DNA of 64,000 bases. Origin: Pascua guehoae. Taxonomy: Eukaryota > Basidiomycota > Tremellomycetes > Trichosporonales > Trichosporonaceae. Position 1 is the stretch's first letter. Every line of letters starts with the position of its first letter. Position numbers and translations under genes: made by a program. Below, one piece after another: positions 37,148 to 48,328 of this stretch. The DNA is taken from positions 1,374,144-1,438,143 of the forward strand of contig BCJX01000007.1 of NCBI GenBank assembly GCA_001600415.1, written 5' to 3'. Under the pieces are notes generated by a model, which worked only from the letters and a program-made list of their open reading frames with translations, was not told the DNA's origin and did no database searches.

Positions 37148-37715
37148 GCGGGTCTACAGTTTAGCGCCGCGAGTATTTGTTGTAGCGCTCCATCCTAGCA
37201 TGCATTCAAGATATCATTGCAACGTCTATTGAGATTTCTTGTGAGCCCCAAGCGAAGCCCCCTCGGTGTCATTGTCAATGGGCCGCTAGCCGCTCGCTGG
37301 CTGATAAGCTGATTAGCTGCAAGTCGGGCTGAATGTTGATGATATTTTTCACCCTCGGTCGGGGGCCCTGCCACGCGAGCATTGCGTGTTTGCCACATGG
37401 TGGGGTTGTGCCTTAAATGGGACCTCAGCCAATCAAATGTGTGGGCTTGGGCGGCATTGGCATGGGTTGCCGTCATGCGGGCGGCGGGTTACAGGCCCCG
37501 CTCATGGATCCCCCGGAAATATCACTAGCAACAGTCACCATCGGAGGATCGGTCCGGTCTCGCGCGGCAAAGAGTGGTACACAACGGGTCATCCGCATCG
37601 ACATCCCCACCACCTCCATGGCCCATTTGACAACATAATCAGACGCTTGTGTCTCATTTCTACACCCCTCTCAACCTCCTACTGCCTGCACACACCATCT
37701 CACTCACACGCCATC
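37148..37715. other. intergenic between XPT1 and gluconokinase
   Basis: No gene seen. The stretch 37560-37710 is the leader of the next gene. Confidence 0.5.
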
Positions 37716-38587
37716 ATGTCGTACGACTATTCAACAACCAAGCCTCTCCTGATCATTGTCATGGTACGTGCGCGTGCTGGCTCTTGTCCCCTCCGCTCCT
37801 GGCTGACCGTTAGGGACCTGCATCCTGGTAAGCATCACCCGTCGCGCGGTCACACCGGCCTCTTGCTCCCAACATGGCGGTTATCAGACACAATGTACTG
37901 TTCACATGGCTCACACGTTCAGTGGAAAGTCGACGATCGGATCCGAACTTGCACGCGACCTCTCGATTCCGTTCATCGACGGCGACGCCCTGCACCCCGC
38001 GGCCAACGTTGCCAAGATGAGTTCGGGATCACCCCTCACGGACGAGGACCGCCTGCCGTGGCTGCAGATTATCCGAGCGACTGGCGAGAAAGAGTGCCGC
38101 TCGCAGTGGGAGCAGGGGCGCGGGCGGTCCTCTGAAAAGACCGAGGGCAAGCTCGGTCGACCAGCTGTTATCATTGCATGCTCGGCGTTGCGCAAGTACT
38201 ACCGCGACATTCTCCGCGGGGACGTCGAGGTCCAGAACCCCAGTCAAGTGAGTAGCCTCTCGGGACTTTCGTACCCTCTCTTGGCGTCCACTAGCCCGCG
38301 TGAACATCCCACAGCCGGGCCGCACTAACCCACACCAGCCCAAGATGAAGACCATCTTTGTCTACTGCAAGGGCTCGCCCGAACTCCTGGCCGAGCGCAT
38401 CGGAGGACGCAAGAACCACTTTTTCAAGCCCCACATGCTCGCGTCGCAGCTCGCCACGCTCGAGGACCCCAGCGACGAGGCGGGCGTCGTCGCCGTCGAC
38501 ATTTCCGCCACCCCAGACGAGGTCGCAAAGCGCGCCCTCGCGGGGACACGGAGCGTCGTTGCGCAGATGGACAGCGAGGGATTGTGA
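37716..38587 (+). CDS. gluconokinase (GntK type)
   Basis: Phosphorylates D-gluconate to 6-phosphogluconate for the pentose phosphate pathway. Exons 37716-37763, 37814-37827 (14 nt), 37923-38247 and 38339-38587 give 211 residues. The P-loop GPASCGKST is split: its first half comes from the 14-nt exon and the GKST half from exon 3. The family signature around LHPAANVAKMSSGSPLTD-EDRLPWL is complete. CSALRKYYRDIL and the C-terminal HFFKPHMLASQLATLE agree as well. An ordinary single-domain kinase. Confidence 0.95.
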
Positions 38588-39080
38588 ACACTGGGTTTGG
38601 GCATGTATTGGGTATTATGGATCGTTGTGTCTTTTCAACGCGGAACGCCAACTACGCTGGGTGCTGAAATAAAGAGCAATGTCGCCTGGCATCAAGCTGC
38701 TGGTATCGCGACCAACTCACACTGCCCCAGGCACTGCGCTCGTTCCGTTTGTCGGATGCCGTTTGAAGCACCATGAGGAGCTTGCGTGCGGCGAGGCGGA
38801 GTCAAAGGCGCCGAGGGGGTTGGGCCGCGGCGCCATTGACTCCGGCTTGTAGGGTGGCTGGGCAAGCGTGCTTTGCTGCCCTCGTGCTGTTTCGAACCTC
38901 ACCCCTCACTAAGGTTGCTGCCAATGGCTCTCCATCACGAGCGCCCATGTACACTTACCATGCTGACTTGAAAACTCACCTCACAAGGCGACACTGCGCT
39001 GACTTGAAAACTCACCTTGCAAGGCGACACTGCAGCGGTCACCCTGGCGGTAGTGGCGCATCCCCTGCTCCGTCGTCTGC

Positions 39081-39422
39081 AGGGATACGTGCGGATTCAC
39101 TCGACTTCTGGCCCTCCCAACCGATATAATCTGGAAGGGCTTCGCGCGCTATCGTGCGGATGATCCGCAGGAGAGCGGTGGCGTAAGAACACAAGAGCGC
39201 GAGTATGCCAAGGTCATGACCCTTTTGCATACGTCCCTCGACCGAGTCTACTACTCCGACGTGTCGGGACCAGCACCAGATCCTTCAGAGGCTCGTGGCA
39301 TTGACCTCAACGACAAGGTCGGCAACATTGAGCCACCACCACAATATGGTCTTGATCCTCTTTCCATCGAAAACATTCCTCGTCACGCACCCCCAGATCA
39401 ACCATCAACCTGGCTTTCATGA
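39081..39422 (+). pseudogene. possible orphan coding exon or gene remnant
   Basis: From an acceptor-like ctgcag near 39080 a frame stays open to the stop at 39420-39422. It contains IIWKGFARYRADDP, EREYAKVMTLLHTSLDRVYY and then an acidic, Pro-rich tail (GNIEPPPQYGLDPLSIENIP). Composition is more protein-like than the other frames of this region, with many charged and aromatic residues. No upstream exons, start or domain were found. It may be the last exon of an unrecognised gene or a decaying copy. Confidence 0.25.
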
Positions 39423-41237
39423 GTTTCAACAATCGTGCTTTGCAACTCAGATGAAACCGTGCAAAACCGAGGCCCGTTACGCGCGAGATGCGCCGTGCTG
39501 GGTCTCAGTCACATTTGGGAGGGGGGTGTGAATTGATGGGCTGCAGATGCAAAGAGTGACATGGATGCCAGTGCAAGCAAGATCCCAGTGATCACGACAA
39601 CGGGCCGTCGTCTGCCGTGGCGTCAGAGTCTGAGCGGTCCTGCGCGCTCGACACGACTTTCAGCCCCAGTGTATTGTCGCCCAAAGGAGCGAGCGCGTCT
39701 CTCACGCGCCGCCTCTGTTCACCTTCCGCCTTGCGGACCAACACCACACGTACTCTGAAGCTGCGCGTGGGGCTCCAACTGCCATATCCCGGCTCCAATC
39801 GCAAACGCGGCGCAGCAAGACGCTCACAACGGGTACAAGCCTGTGCGTCCCGCTGCCTCATGCGCCGTCCATGTGTACACGTACAGCCTGTGACTTGGGA
39901 CACCGGGCATGCGCGACTCTGCTGCTTCTGAGACGAGCAACAAGCAGGTACTCTCACAGTCGCACCCGGACCACATGTGGACTGACATGTCACGGGCTGC
40001 ACATTATCGTATCTCCCAATCACCGGTTGGTTCTCACACCCCGATCTGACAAGTCAGGAAAAGTCAGGAAGAGTTGGTAAGAGTCCCATTGCAAGTGTGC
40101 CTGAACAAAATGGAAGCGACTTGTCCCTCGAGCTGTCCCTCGAACTGTCGCTGCTGCGGTTTGACAAGTCGAGTGACACACGCGCTGCGACAGCTCTCTC
40201 CCTCAAATGGAAACAAGGGTCGGTTCAGGCTCCATCTGCGTCTTTCGCACTGGACACAAAACATGGCGCCCACCCCGTTCGGTACCATCCAGATACACTT
40301 GGATGGGCCATGGCGTGTGGCCCCCCCGGGAGTGCGAGACAGAGACAAGGGCCGAGAAGAGTGCAGCATGTAGAGAGTGTCAGAACGGGATATCCATATC
40401 CATATCCATTTGCAGTGAACGGTATTTTCATGGCGTCACCGTCCAGGCGGTTAAAGTTTTGTTCGGGACGATTCCTGCAGACCAACAAACCAGTACACAG
40501 GGCACAACGAAGAGTCCAAGCCTGCAGGTCCATCGAACAATCACTACCTGTGCACACACTACTGTAGCTTCTAGAAGGTGTAAAGTGCTCGTGCACGCAG
40601 TCCATGTCGTTCGAGTGTGGTCGAGTGGTCGAATGGTGTGTGTCGTAGGGCGAGTTGTAGTAAAGAGTGACAGGAATCTGTCAGGGTTATCTCGTGCAAA
40701 GAGCGCGGCAGCGGATAATCTACGCAAGTTTCAACCCAGGGAGTGATTACGTACCTGACATTTTCCTGACATTTTCTTTTAGACTCCGAAGAGGCGTCAA
40801 AGTCGAGGACGGGCGAGAGAGCGAGGTTTGAAATTTTGCCGTGCCATGTACGCCCACGCCCACGCCCGGCTCAGGCCGGCCCCGACGCGCCCGACGGACG
40901 ATCTCCGAGCTAGAGTTTGTCCCTTTCGGGGTGGATAGGAGCTCACTTTAAACACTGTTTTTCACGCTGCGCTGCGGCAAATGCGGCATCCCTTTCGCCG
41001 TGGCGTCGCACGGCCAGTGCAGTCTACTCCAGTCATGCCAGTCAGCGGCCGGCAGAACGTGACGCCGAGTGGGACAAAAATTCAGGGCCAACGGCTGGCC
41101 ACAGGGAAGCGTCGAGCCAAGCCTACAGTACGTTAGACTAGGCTATACACTGGGCGAGAGAAACCTGGAACCGTCCATCCACACTGGCGTTTCTCTTCTT
41201 CTCGTCCATGGCGCGGCCCGTGCGTGGCGCATGCAGC

Positions 41238-41275
41238 GGCGGCGGCGGCGGCGGCGGTGGTGGTGGTGGCGGTCG
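41238..41275. repeat. GGC/GGT trinucleotide run
   Basis: Six GGC-type triplets followed by five GGT-type triplets in non-coding DNA. Confidence 0.8.
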
Positions 41276-42608
41276 CAAGGGCCTGGGGCGCGGGGGGGCT
41301 TTGAATGGGCGTTTGTGGTAATGTGCAGTAAAGGTAAAGATGTGTGGTGGTTGAAATAAGCGTCACTGCTGTATGATGATTCATCATGGCGATCAGTGCG
41401 TGGACGCACTCATGCTCTAATGTCATGTGAGCATTGTACAATTACCGGATACTACAGTACACAGTTCGGGCCCAGCGTACAGCTTGCGCAGTTTGCGGCG
41501 GCCGGTGCATGCACGCTGCCAAAGCTGCCGAGTCTGCAAGAGTGTGGAAGGAAGGTTTGATCGTCTGTTCACCCGCGCTCATGGCGCAGGGCTAGATGAT
41601 GGATAGTGTGGGTCATTCTGCGGAAGCGATATCCATCCGCACCCCAACACGACTCGACTGAATGATTTTTTGCCCACGCCCATGCCCAACCGAGGAGAGG
41701 AGAGGAGAGAGAGACCACAAGGTAAAGCAGACGACGACAAATGGGGGCGCTGGGGCGCGTCCAGGATTTTACGCACGACACGGGTACGGGTTGTACGTAC
41801 ACCTCGACCCAAATCTTCACCTTTGTTCCTGAGCCCTTTCTACCTGGGGGGTCTTTTTTTTTTGTGGCGGTCATGGCTGGTGGAATGCTTCGCTTCGCGT
41901 CGTTTGATCCCACCGTCACTGCACTACTGCGTGGGTGCGCCTCCCCTTTGTCCATCCCTCCCTTTTGCAAAACCCATCCTTTTTGTGTCTCGTCTCGTCT
42001 TGGAACGCTTGTCTCTGCCGAGCTGCCGAATTGCAAGAGCCGTCGGCCCTGCGGCCATGATGCATGCCAATCTACTCGACTTGCGTACTTGCCGCTGCTC
42101 ATTGCATCCCGTGTCCTTTCCCGTCCCCCGCTCCGCGCCCCCTCAACCCCGCACCACTTTCCCACGTCGCATGTCCCATGGGCGCCCTCTAGTACTGTAC
42201 GCCCCACGCTCGCATGCCTTTTGCATGCATTCCCCAGAGTCCCCGACACGCCCGCCCGACATGAGTGACAGGCGCGACAGGACTGGACAAGCAGCAGCGA
42301 GCGCCTCTTTTTTCCGGTATCGGCGTCGTCCATCTTGGCTCACGGCGCCAGGAACGTGATGTGTTCCTGGGACCCTCAACCCCCCTCCCCAAGCCACTCT
42401 TTGTCGGATGTCCGTCGTCAACTTTGTCGCCGCCGTTGCATGCCGGTAAGGGGCCTCTAGAGACCCGCGCGCCCCGTTCGTTCGTTGGATCCCGGGTTGC
42501 CCAACGCCCCGCCCAACATTGCACTCACAAACTACTGTCACCACCCCTCCTTTACCCATTCATCTGCCTCGTCTCACTGTTTGCGCGGGACGCAACGTAC
42601 TCACCATC

Positions 42609-44373
42609 ATGACCGCCGACTACGCCTCGTCCACGACCACTTCCACCACCACCACCACCACCACCGCCACTACCACCACGACACCCTCGACATCGATCGC
42701 CCCTTCGACGCCGACCACGGCGCGGTCGCCTTCGTCGGCCAAGAGGTGGAAGAACATTGTCATCATTGGCGGTGAGTGTTGCCACCCTGTCCAGCAAGGG
42801 CACCTATCACCAACTGCTTTGCCACACAGGTGTCATCGCTCAGCAAACGCGTTGTTGGAGAATGTCGTCAGCTAACAGATACAGCCTCCGTCTCGGGCCA
42901 CAGCCTCGTCAACGCTCTCGCACCTACACTTCCACCCCAGTACCGCATCATCCTCATCGAGCGCAACGAGTTTGTTCAGCATGCTCCCATTGTTGTCCGC
43001 GCCTTGGTCGTGCCTGGTGAGTACACCATCCAGGACCCAGGTCCGTGATCCAGAGTTGCAGACGAGGGTTACCCAGCCTCACCTACCGTGACCCCTTTAC
43101 ACCACCTGAGCGCGACGTTGACTGGAACCTGCAGGTTGGGAGACCAAGAACTTTACCGCGCCGATCAAACAAGAAACCATTTTCCCTCTCAACAGCCGTC
43201 ACCGTGTATTGTGCCCAAACCGCGTCGTAAAGCTGTGTCGTAACACAGTGTGGCTCGAGCACGAGTTTGAGGGAGCAGACGAGATTGAATTCGAGGTAGG
43301 TCGCTTGCCAGGACGACTGCGAGTCGGGTGTTCTCCGAGGATCACATCCAGTTACCGTTTACTCACACCAATACAGAAGTGTATCCTTGCTACCGGTGCA
43401 CAGTCGCCCTTACCCATCCGCCCTGCCCCCGGTTTAGCACTGGACGACTGGACGGCCTCTTTGCGCCAGACTCAGCAGGACATCAAGGAGGCGACAAGTG
43501 TGCTCATTGTCGGAGGCGGTTCTATCGGCATCGAAGTTGCTGGCGTAAGTCGGTGCACTGACCACCTCCTTTGAACGGTCAGCTGACACGCCTCAGGAAA
43601 TCAAAGAACAATACCCCAATAAGAAGGTCACTATTGTTCACTGGGACACTGGTCTCCTGCACCCGAGCGACAGCGGTGGCAACACAAAGCACACCTACGT
43701 TCCGCCCAGGACATCGGCAAAACTCGGATCGGCCCTGGAGCGGCAGCTCATTCAACGTGGTGTCGAACTTGTGCTGTGCGACCGCGTCGACTTTGTTGCA
43801 GGCTCCAAGCCTGGACAGTGGGGAGGCAAGCCAGGTCTGCTGGGGGAGCTCCGGTCCATCCCCTTGGTCAGTGGCAAGACTGTCCAAGCCGACTACGTCT
43901 TCAACTCGACCGGCAACAAGCCCAACTCTTTCCTCGTCGGCGCGGCGGATCCCGGCGCATTGACCACCAACGGCTATGTCAGTGTCAACGGACACTTCCG
44001 CATCATCGCCTCCCCCGGCTCGCCGCTTGCAAGCGGCTATTATGCTCTTGGGGACGTTGCCAATGCCCCGAGCTGGAAAACTGGCGTCGCAGCCACGGCC
44101 GAGGGGCAGGCGCTCGCTGCGATTCTCGAAGCGCAGATTCGGGGCGGTCGACCCAAGCCCTACTCGCCCCCATTCAAGCTGCGCCAGTCAACCGTCGTCC
44201 TCGGACGAAGCGGTGGTGCAGCAGTCCTCCGCCTCCCGATTATCGGCAACGTTCTCGCCCCCGACTTTATCGTTGACCGCAAGTCGCAGGACTTTTTGAC
44301 CGACAAGAACTTTTTCTCCCGCTTCCAGGGCGTGGTCGCGAGGGTGCCCTCGGCGGGCAAGTGGCAGACGTGA
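42609..44373 (+). CDS. AIF/FSP1-like FAD-dependent NAD(P)H oxidoreductase
   Basis: Pyridine-nucleotide-disulphide-type oxidoreductase related to AIFM2/FSP1 and fungal AIF-like proteins. Exons 42609-42771, 42885-43016, 43135-43295, 43377-43544 and 43597-44373 give 466 residues. The first 45 residues are almost only Thr, Ser, Pro and Ala, encoded by an ACC repeat, and carry no clear targeting signal. The FAD site is IVIIGGASVSGHS (residues about 50-62), the NAD(P)H site VLIVGGGSIGIEVAG, and the flavin-closing motif SGYYALGDVANAP. FAPIVVRALVVPGW-type wording after the first intron matches the AMID/FSP1 branch. Likely reduces quinones at a lipid surface; that role is inferred from animal homologues. 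Confidence 0.88.
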
Positions 44374-45246
44374 GCAGCACACGAGGATTCTCAACATAAA
44401 AACGCCAGGCCCCAGGCCTTTGCCCATGGTTATGTTCAAGGTCGCATGCGCCTCATGCAAGTAGAAGGTTTACAAGTCCATTTGTGTTTTTCGAGCCGTA
44501 GTGTGTGTGTTTGTGACTAGGTGTTTCGGTTTCCCATATTATCTGTTCGTTGGCTACTCTGCATCCTACATGTGACTTCGTGACTTGCAGGACTGGAAGT
44601 GACAGGAGATGATCATCGCCAACTGTCAGAGGCGGCTCTGGCGTGGCAGTCATTTGCGCGGTCGATGGCAATGGGGCCATCATACCATGTGTCTGCGCCG
44701 CAGATGCGGAGCAGCGACAGGCACCGCTTTCGCGAGCTGGCTGCGGTCACTTAGCGAGGCTTTAGCGACAACGGGCGGTGTTTGTCAAAGTGACGTGCTC
44801 CACACTCCCTGCCCTTGGCAACGTATCAATCAGCTGGCGCCTGTGATCGAGGCCGTTGCAGTTACTTCAGGAGAATCAAAGCGTGGCTTGCACCCCAGAA
44901 GGCGGTGCCACTGTGTGAGATCATTTTACTTCAGCCACACAGCCTTTTGGGCGCGCCCGCGCCTCGCCTCGTCAACGATCCTATCTGGGTGAGTCGCATT
45001 GATCTTGCTAAATTGCTAACCGTGTCAGATACAGCAGGGTGGGTGGTTAGCTCGGCGCAGGCACCTGTTTCAGTGGCGCCAATGTGATGCATGACAATTG
45101 ATTTGCATACAGTCCTCTGTTTCAGTCGACAGTCACGCCCTTTGAGTGACTTCCCTGCGGTTTCATCCTCCAAGTCACCGAAAGTCACCGATGAGACAGT
45201 CTAGACCTGCGTGTCTACAAGTACGAGTCACCCGAAACGCACAGTG
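44374..45246. other. intergenic between convergent genes
   Basis: No gene seen. Frames here are short and lack motifs. Confidence 0.5.
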
Positions 45247-47458
45247 TTACGACTCCTTGGCAGCCTTGAGCCGCTCGTCGAGATCCTCGGGGCCGAAAAA
45301 GTGCTTGCGCCCATCCAAGCACCACGTCGCCACACAGGCGACGACGACAATGACAAAGACGACACTGGCATAGTTCATCGTCGCGGCCGTGACCGGAAGC
45401 TCTGGGGGGAACGTGAACGCGACCGAAGTCACGGCGAGGAAGCAGAGGGCGAGGATGTTGATCACGGCTGACACACGTTAGCTGCGCACTGCTGATCTGC
45501 GACATGGGGTCTTTGCTCACGGCGGTAACGGCCTAGGGTCCAGGTGCGAGAGTGGCCCTCGAAAGCCTTGTCGCCGCGGACGAGGATGAGGATAACTGCC
45601 TTGTCAACAGAGCTCAAGCAGGGTGCCGCTCACTTGGGATAGCAAAGCTGATCTCCAGGAAGAGAACAGCGGCAGAGAGGATGGCGTTCATCGCAACCGA
45701 AGATCCGAGGTCTGGGTGTGTCAGCGTTGGCAGTCATCGTCCATTGATGATCTGAATGTTTTTGCGACCAATTGTACACTCCAGCCTCCCCACTGGCTAT
45801 CCAACTCGACGGCTCCTCAGGCCTGCCCATGAACCGCTCGACGCATAGGCATTCAGGTCCAACTTACAGATGAGGCCGAACACAATAACCCAGCCGGTTG
45901 CGAAGAGGATGGACCTGAGCGGCACCTTGAGGCGGGCGTCCACTGGCGCCAGGTAACGGGAGATGTTGCCAAGACCACGGTCACGGCAAAAGCTCATGAG
46001 CATGCGGCTCACAATGGTACACACGCTCTGGGTGCAGAAGAACATTGCGAGCAGGTTGAACATCATCAGCAGTGTGGCCTGGAGAGTGGTGAGCACTTTA
46101 CAGGACGTCGGGCATTGAGCATGGCAATGCTGAGAGACTCACTCCCATTCGGCTCTGGGTCGACTGGTGATAAATCTCGAGTAGAGGACCCGCGGCCGAG
46201 GACAGGACGTCGTCCCAGTTTTGCATGCAGAAGAGGAGCACGACCATGAACGGCCACGCCGTTACGACGCCAGTGATTGGGGTGAGCACCCTGTTGTGAG
46301 CTCGAGCCATGATGGAGACGTGCCTGCGACACTCACATAATCTTGGGGGCATTCTTCGCCGGCTGAGGCATCTCTTCAACCATGTGTGCAACAGCGTCAC
46401 ACGACGACGTCGTGAGTGTGCTCTGCAGCATGCTCAGGATGAATGCGAACCCGTTGGGCCACTGCAGTATCAGGACCTGCGCTGTGGGGAGCGGTACTCA
46501 CACCTGTCGTATTGGTAAATGTCCCAAACACGACTTTGGCCGGTTCATAGCTGCCACGGGAGCACACGAGGAGGACGAACATGACAGTCACCATGCCCGT
46601 AATACTCCAAACTCCCGAGAACCAGTCCATGAAGGGGAGGATCTTGACGCCAAAGATGTTGAGCACCGAGGATACAATGACGAAGAAGATCATGATCAAG
46701 AAGTTTTGCCATCGCTGAGCATCGTAGTCTTCAATCCACAGAGCAAACACGCTGGTTATCAGACCTGTCCGCTTCCGCCCGACTCACCCTGTGAGAAGCG
46801 ACTGAGTCAAAGACGCAGCAGCAGCAAACAGCGACACCCATGCGGCGCATGCCATCCAACCCGTAAAAAAGGACAGACTCTTCTTCATCCTTGGAGGTGC
46901 GAGCACGTCTGGGCATGACGTCAGTCCAACTCTCCGGAAGCTTGCTCGGAATCGACGCACAGGCCCAATCGTACTGTGCACCAGACAGAGGAAGGACGTG
47001 GCAAATCTCGGCCAGCGAAAGCGCGACAAATGTCTGGCCCACTCCAGACACGAGAAGTCCGTACACGATTCCAGCAGTGCCGCCCGACGCGAGGCCAACG
47101 GGGAGGCTTGGGGTCAGCGGCAGTAGGCGGCCAGGAAACTCACGCAGCGGCCCTGTGGGGGAGCACGGGTCAGTACAAGTACGCCGAGATGTCGGATGAC
47201 CTCACTCACATGGCTGCGATTGTCAGCTTTCTGAGAATGGTGCCTCGCCAGCTCACCCGTCCACGTATTGAGAAGCGTGAATGCCAGTCCTAAGGCGCTC
47301 ATGAACGAGAAGTTGCGCTCGAGCTCTGCCCCTTGCTCGATGTCGTTCACGCCGTGGTCAAGGAGTGGCGTCCTTTCATTAGCGGACCGCGCGCGGTCGT
47401 TAGACGACGCCCCATCGTGCGCGAATGACGAGGGCGTGGTCATTGTGGAACGTCGCAA
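45247..47458 (-). CDS. APC-family amino-acid/choline permease with 4-nt and 9-nt exons
   Basis: Twelve-segment plasma-membrane permease of the APC superfamily (fungal GABA/choline/amino-acid type). Exons: 47458-47257, 47213-47210 (4 nt), 47152-47144 (9 nt), 47106-46961, 46908-46788, 46751-46502, 46461-46337, 46290-46143, 46078-45868, 45711-45634, 45595-45521 and 45470-45247; 530 residues. Family blocks: ASGGTAGIVYG, LAEICHVLPLSGAQYDWAYV, APPRMKKSLSFFTGW, SCDAVAHMVEEMPQPAKNAP and SFCRDRGLGNISRYLAPVDA. The two micro-exons each have cag acceptors, gtgagt donors and CTGAC branch sites, and they restore phase. An alternative start at 47443 lacks the first five residues. The substrate cannot be told from sequence. 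Confidence 0.88.
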
Positions 47459-47692
47459 AGTGGTGAAGAGTGTGGAAGAGAAGCTCAGTTGCTGTTGCGA
47501 CGCGGTGGCCTTCGAGTAAGACGGTTACCCAGTACGACCAGTACCTGACCGGCTGGCAGATACGGAACGGCGTCGATGCACATGTTTACACGACTTTGGC
47601 GAGAAATCAGGCTGAAAGAAGTGCCGAGGGCACAGAAGACGCCGCTGACGCTGATCCGCCAAAAGAGTTAGTCGCGCTCTGTGTCGGGCGGC

Positions 47693-47998
47693 GTTGACGA
47701 CCACCCCAGTTTACCGGGTTTGACTACCCCAGAGGCATTTTCTAATCAAGCCGATTAGAAAATGGTAAGTGGCACACCCAAACTTCAACCACCATTTCCC
47801 AATGCATCATCAATCAAACTGCAGCTCTCTTTAGTTAGGGAGGTTAGGGGGTTAGGGAGGGTTAGGGGGTTAGGTAGGTTAGGGGGTTAGGGGGTTAGAG
47901 GGTTTGGTGGCTGGGGGGTGTATATCTTCCATTAGAAATTGACGATTAGAATTACATCCTAGGGTGGTCAAACCCCGTAAACTGGGGTGGTCGTCAAC
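47693..47998. mobile_element. 306-bp MITE-like element with long terminal inverted repeats and a telomere-like core
   Basis: The left end GTTGACGACCACCCCAGTTT and the inverse of the right end match for about 38 nt with three or four mismatches. No coding capacity. The interior contains TTTCTAATC/GATTAGAAA palindromic pieces and a block of TTAGGGGG-type repeats. The imperfect words (g)cgc-ctctgtgtcrgg lie in direct orientation just outside both ends (47674-47687 and 48001-48016), perhaps a relic of a target duplication. This has the form of a non-autonomous DNA transposon; no transposase was seen. Confidence 0.6.
47831..47913 (+). repeat. interstitial telomere-like repeat (TTAGGnG variants)
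   Basis: About nine degenerate units of TTAGGGGG, TTAGGGAGG, TTAGGTAGG and TTAGAGGG. TTAGGGGG-type arrays are the telomere repeat of Cryptococcus relatives. Here the block lies deep inside the window, within the inverted-repeat element. Confidence 0.75.
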
Positions 47999-48328
47999 GG
48001 CGCCCTCTGTGTCAGGTCAGGCACAGACTGTTGGTATTTTGCGGGGCCACGTGGGCCTCCAGATCATGGTGTCATTTTGCATGTGCGGCCGTGCATGCTC
48101 GCAAAATGGCCATGGCTTTACGCGCTTAACGTCACTTTTTTTTCATGTACGTACGTACGTACGTGTATGAACCTGAGGTGCATGCGCATGTGTACAAGCG
48201 AGGGCCAGAACTTGCGATCAATGATCGACTGTTTGTAATAAACACCACCACCGCATCCACAACGCCAAGAAACACACCACAAGACGTTGACAGCGCCAAC
48301 GCTCCGTTTCGCACAGTGAGACTCGAGC

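Larger units (their letters stand above)
38588..42608. other. 4-kb intergenic region, mostly empty
   Basis: Apart from one possible orphan exon (39081-39422) no frame looks coding. There is a 34-nt tandem duplication at about 38960-39033 (gctgacttgaaaactcacct... twice), a short atatccatatcc repeat near 40391, a GGC/GGT run at 41238-41275 and C/T-rich sequence at 42090-42600. A 254-codon minus frame at 42333-41569 overlaps this promoter-like DNA and has no known motif. Confidence 0.5.

Noticed and set aside
41569..42333. 254-codon minus-strand open frame upstream of the AIF-like gene
   Set aside because: Lies on the reverse of a C/T-rich promoter region and carries no motif; probably chance.
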